This document shows positions 61,714 to 64,000 of a stretch of 64,000 nucleotides of DNA, piece after piece. Under the pieces are notes generated by a model, which did not search any database, was not told where the DNA came from, and saw nothing but the letters and a program-made list of their open reading frames with translations. Position 1 is the first letter of the stretch. Each line of letters starts with the position of its first letter. This DNA is from Rhizobiaceae bacterium (GTDB lineage Bacteria > Pseudomonadota > Alphaproteobacteria > Rhizobiales > Rhizobiaceae), in contig JARGOX010000008.1 of NCBI GenBank assembly GCA_029233925.1, positions 131,156 through 195,155 on the forward strand, in the 5' to 3' direction. A program made the position numbers and the translations under genes.

Positions 61714-62883
61714 ATGCTCCCCACGCCAAAACGCGGCTTTGACATTGCTGAATTCGAAATCCGGCTGCACAGGGTTCAGGCCCGGATGCGGGCGCAGAAG
61801 ATGGACGTCATCCTGCTGACGAGCGAACCGGATGTGCGTTACTTCACCGGCTTTTTCACCCAGTTCTGGGAAAGCCCGACCCGGCCCTGGTTTGTCCTGC
61901 TGCCCCTGGAAGGAAAGCCGATTGCGGTGATTCCGGAAATCGGTGCGGCTGGCATGGCCGCAACCTGGGTCGAGGATATTCACACCTGGCCCGCGCCGCG
62001 CCCCGGCGATGACGGCATCAATCTGCTGCGCGATAGAATCCTGCAATTGCCAAGGCGATTTGGCCGCATCGGTGTGTCGCTCGGGCACGAGAGCATCCTG
62101 CGCATGCCAGCGGGGGATTATCAAAGACTGCTGGATGGACTTGGCACGTTTGAAGTGGCCGATGCATCGATGCCGCTGCACCAGTTGCGCTACGTGAAAT
62201 CAGCGGCGGAAATCGAGAAGATCCACCATATCTGCGATCTTGCGTCCGACGCCTTCGAGGCGCTTCCGCACAGTCTGAAGGTCGGTGAGAGCGAGCGGCA
62301 GAATTGCCAGCGCCTGCGCATTGATCTGCTCGAGCGCGGAGCAGACAATACGCCCTACCTCATTTCCGGCTCCGGCCCGGGCGGCTATGACAGCATCATC
62401 ATGGGGCCGACAGACCGCATCATCGAGAACGGCGACGTGCTGATCATCGATACCGGCACGACCTTTGACGGCTATTTCTGCGATTTCGACAGGAACTTTG
62501 CTTTTGGCCACGCCGATGAGGATACCCGGCGGGCCTATGAAGTGGTCTACGCGGCAACCGATGCAGGCTTTGCGGCAGCGCGCCCCGGCGCCACCACCTG
62601 CGATATCTATGCGGCGATGTGGTCCGTGCTGGAGGCAGGCGGCGCGCTTGGCAACAGCGTCGGGCGGCTCGGCCATGGTCTCGGCATGCAACTGACCGAA
62701 TGGCCCTCCATCACGGCGGATGACAACACGCCGCTGGAGCCGGGCGTCGTGCTGACGCTGGAGCCGGGCATGGAATTCGCGCCCGGCAGGCAGATGGTGC
62801 ATGAAGAAGACATTGTCATCACGCAGGAGGGCGCGCGTCTTCTGAGCCGTCGTGCGCCGCCCGAACTTCCGATCATAGGGTGA
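61714..62883 (+). CDS. M24 family metallopeptidase (Xaa-Pro peptidase/ectoine hydrolase-like)
   Basis: This 389-residue enzyme has an N-terminal creatinase-type domain (DVRYFTGFFTQFWESPTRPWFVLLP) and a C-terminal metal domain. Ligands visible: Asp in IIDTGTTF, Asp in CDFDRNF, His in LGHGLGMQ, Glu in TLEPGMEF and Glu in VHEEDIVI. I chose the ATG at 61714 because AAGGAAA lies eight bases upstream. It is likely co-transcribed with the ammonia-lyase-like gene. DoeA/EutD ectoine hydrolases belong to this family and often pair with an AsnC regulator and a PLP enzyme, but the other ectoine genes are not in the window. Confidence 0.9.
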   Translation: MLPTPKRGFDIAEFEIRLHRVQARMRAQKMDVILLTSEPDVRYFTGFFTQFWESPTRPWFVLLPLEGKPIAVIPEIGAAGMAATWVEDIHTWPAPRPGDDGINLLRDRILQLPRRFGRIGVSLGHESILRMPAGDYQRLLDGLGTFEVADASMPLHQLRYVKSAAEIEKIHHICDLASDAFEALPHSLKVGESERQNCQRLRIDLLERGADNTPYLISGSGPGGYDSIIMGPTDRIIENGDVLIIDTGTTFDGYFCDFDRNFAFGHADEDTRRAYEVVYAATDAGFAAARPGATTCDIYAAMWSVLEAGGALGNSVGRLGHGLGMQLTEWPSITADDNTPLEPGVVLTLEPGMEFAPGRQMVHEEDIVITQEGARLLSRRAPPELPIIG

Positions 62884-62985
62884 GAGAAGGGAACGGGCGG
62901 CCAGGGCTCTGGAAACGTGCGTTGCCTTTCGGTTCGCCGGCTTTGAATGGTATAGGAAAACGAGACGCAGTTCGGCAGGACAGCG

Positions 62986-64000
62986 TTATTTGGCGACAGG
63001 CAATTGCTCTTCTTCCAGAATGCATTGCGCTATGTCGGAGGGCGTCTGGATAGCGCGTATCCGGCGGATGTGTGGCAAGAGTTGCGACGCGTGATTGGCC
63101 ACAATGGCGGCGGCAACATAGCGGTCGCGCCTCAGCAGCAGGGCCTGGCCCTGATAGGCCGCATAGGGCGGTTGCGAGAGCATCCGGCTGTGATCGCGCA
63201 GGATGATAAAATCCGCTTGCCTTGGATTGACGCCTTCCGGTGTGATGCCGATGATTGCCGCTCCGGCTTTCATGAGGGCGCTCAGGTCTTTTCGCGACAG
63301 CATCGTCTCGGGAGTTGTCCCAAATAGCAGCACGACCGGTTGATCGGGCAGAACATTGTCCAGCAGCATGCGGCGATCGTCCCTTGTGGCCACCACCGGC
63401 TGCGGGAACATGCGGCCAACAAGTGTCGAATTTCTGGAGCGCCCATCCGGCCAGATAAGTCCGTCGTGAAAGCGCGGCTTTGGCTTGTATTTCATCTGGG
63501 CGAAGTAATCGCGCGCAGGGCGATAGATCTTGAGCGCTTGAAAGGCGCCGCGTATCAGCGCGCCGGTGATGCGTGAGCTCGGCATCATCACCCGGCCCAT
63601 GCGCATCGCCAGCATGATCATTTGCCAGGCGTGCGGCGGACGTTCCTGCTCGTAGCTGCAAAGCAACGTGTCGGGCGTCGACGAATGCAGGGCTTCATGC
63701 AGTTTCCAGGCAAGGTTATGGGCATCACGCAGGCCGCTGTTCATGCCCTGTCCGGCAAAAGGCGGGGTCAGATGCGCGGCGTCTCCGGCCAGAAAGACAC
63801 GTCTGTCGCGCCAGCGTTCAGCCATGCGCGCGTGAAACGTATAGACCTGCCGCCGTCTCACGGGTTCATCCGCATCCGGCCCCACCGACAGCAGCAATTT
63901 GCGAACGAATTGCGGGGTTTCTGCCTGTTCCGCGGTTTCACCCGGGTTCAGCTTGAACTCATAGCGTCGAATGCCGCCAGGGCCGGGCAGGGTGATGCAC
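62986..64000 (-). CDS. FAD-dependent aromatic monooxygenase (MhpA/phenol hydroxylase class), N-terminus beyond the window
   Basis: About 337 residues are visible; the gene enters from the right edge and ends at 62986. The FAD-binding GD motif is RRVFLAGDAAHLTPPFAGQGMNSG, diagnostic of single-component flavoprotein hydroxylases. A C-terminal thioredoxin-like domain follows (LFGTTPETMLSRKDLSALMKAG), as in MhpA and phenol hydroxylases. The N-terminal GxGxxG nucleotide fold is outside the window. It is convergent with the M24 peptidase gene. Such enzymes ortho-hydroxylate phenols using NAD(P)H and O2; the actual substrate is unknown. Confidence 0.9.
   Translation of the reverse strand, partial: CITLPGPGGIRRYEFKLNPGETAEQAETPQFVRKLLLSVGPDADEPVRRRQVYTFHARMAERWRDRRVFLAGDAAHLTPPFAGQGMNSGLRDAHNLAWKLHEALHSSTPDTLLCSYEQERPPHAWQMIMLAMRMGRVMMPSSRITGALIRGAFQALKIYRPARDYFAQMKYKPKPRFHDGLIWPDGRSRNSTLVGRMFPQPVVATRDDRRMLLDNVLPDQPVVLLFGTTPETMLSRKDLSALMKAGAAIIGITPEGVNPRQADFIILRDHSRMLSQPPYAAYQGQALLLRRDRYVAAAIVANHASQLLPHIRRIRAIQTPSDIAQCILEEEQLPVAK

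Overview
The window looks like a chromosomal segment of an alphaproteobacterium, most probably of the order Hyphomicrobiales (Rhizobiales). The reasons are the density of ABC importers with dedicated regulators, an Omp25/Omp31-type outer-membrane protein, and an intergenic motif resembling repeats I associate with rhizobial genomes. Coding is dense, genes often overlap by ATGA or TGATG, and GC is moderate. I see no rRNA, tRNA, CRISPR array, transposase or phage gene. The first and last genes run off the window.

Layout. 1-5973: a CUT1 sugar ABC importer with a divergent IclR regulator and a Gfo/Idh/MocA dehydrogenase. 6040-7743: a LysE exporter and a short B12-independent methionine-synthase-like protein. 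7876-17210: the most unusual locus. A LysR regulator faces an operon encoding a Rieske-only protein, a Rieske-less catalytic oxygenase subunit, a GST-like protein, a flavin/[2Fe-2S] reductase, and a complete BMP-type (nucleoside/purine class) ABC importer. The set matches the NdmC/NdmD/NdmE parts of bacterial methylxanthine N7-demethylase, with NdmD split into two genes. 17467-29906: mixed housekeeping and accessory genes, including a kinase-like protein, an EamA transporter, a diheme cytochrome c, a 200-bp tandem repeat, an O-methyltransferase, an Lrp/LysE pair, a P450, a phosphoribosyltransferase, an M20 hydrolase, an Omp25-like porin and a nucleoside hydrolase. 30112-33816: a six-PAS GGDEF-EAL protein.

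33946-43732: a GntR-M24 peptidase-GAF operon diverges from a ribose-type ABC importer whose genes are interleaved with hydantoinase/oxoprolinase subunits HyuA and HyuB. 43760-47018: an S41-like peptidase and a membrane diguanylate cyclase whose 5' end is frameshifted at a run of five G. 47205-59739: an alpha/beta-hydrolase and cupin pair, then an operon with a mandelate-racemase-family enzyme, a dipeptide-type ABC importer, an NAD-dependent epimerase and RidA, a GntR regulator, and a ThDP enzyme. 59821-64000: an Lrp regulator, a diaminopropionate ammonia-lyase-like PLP enzyme, an M24 peptidase and a truncated FAD monooxygenase.

The overall picture is a catabolic region. Four ABC importers each sit with their own regulator and with enzymes likely to process the imported compound. 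Strong stem-loops follow the solute-binding-protein genes of all four, which would favour excess binding protein over membrane components. Substrate assignments are inferences from gene families and neighbours.
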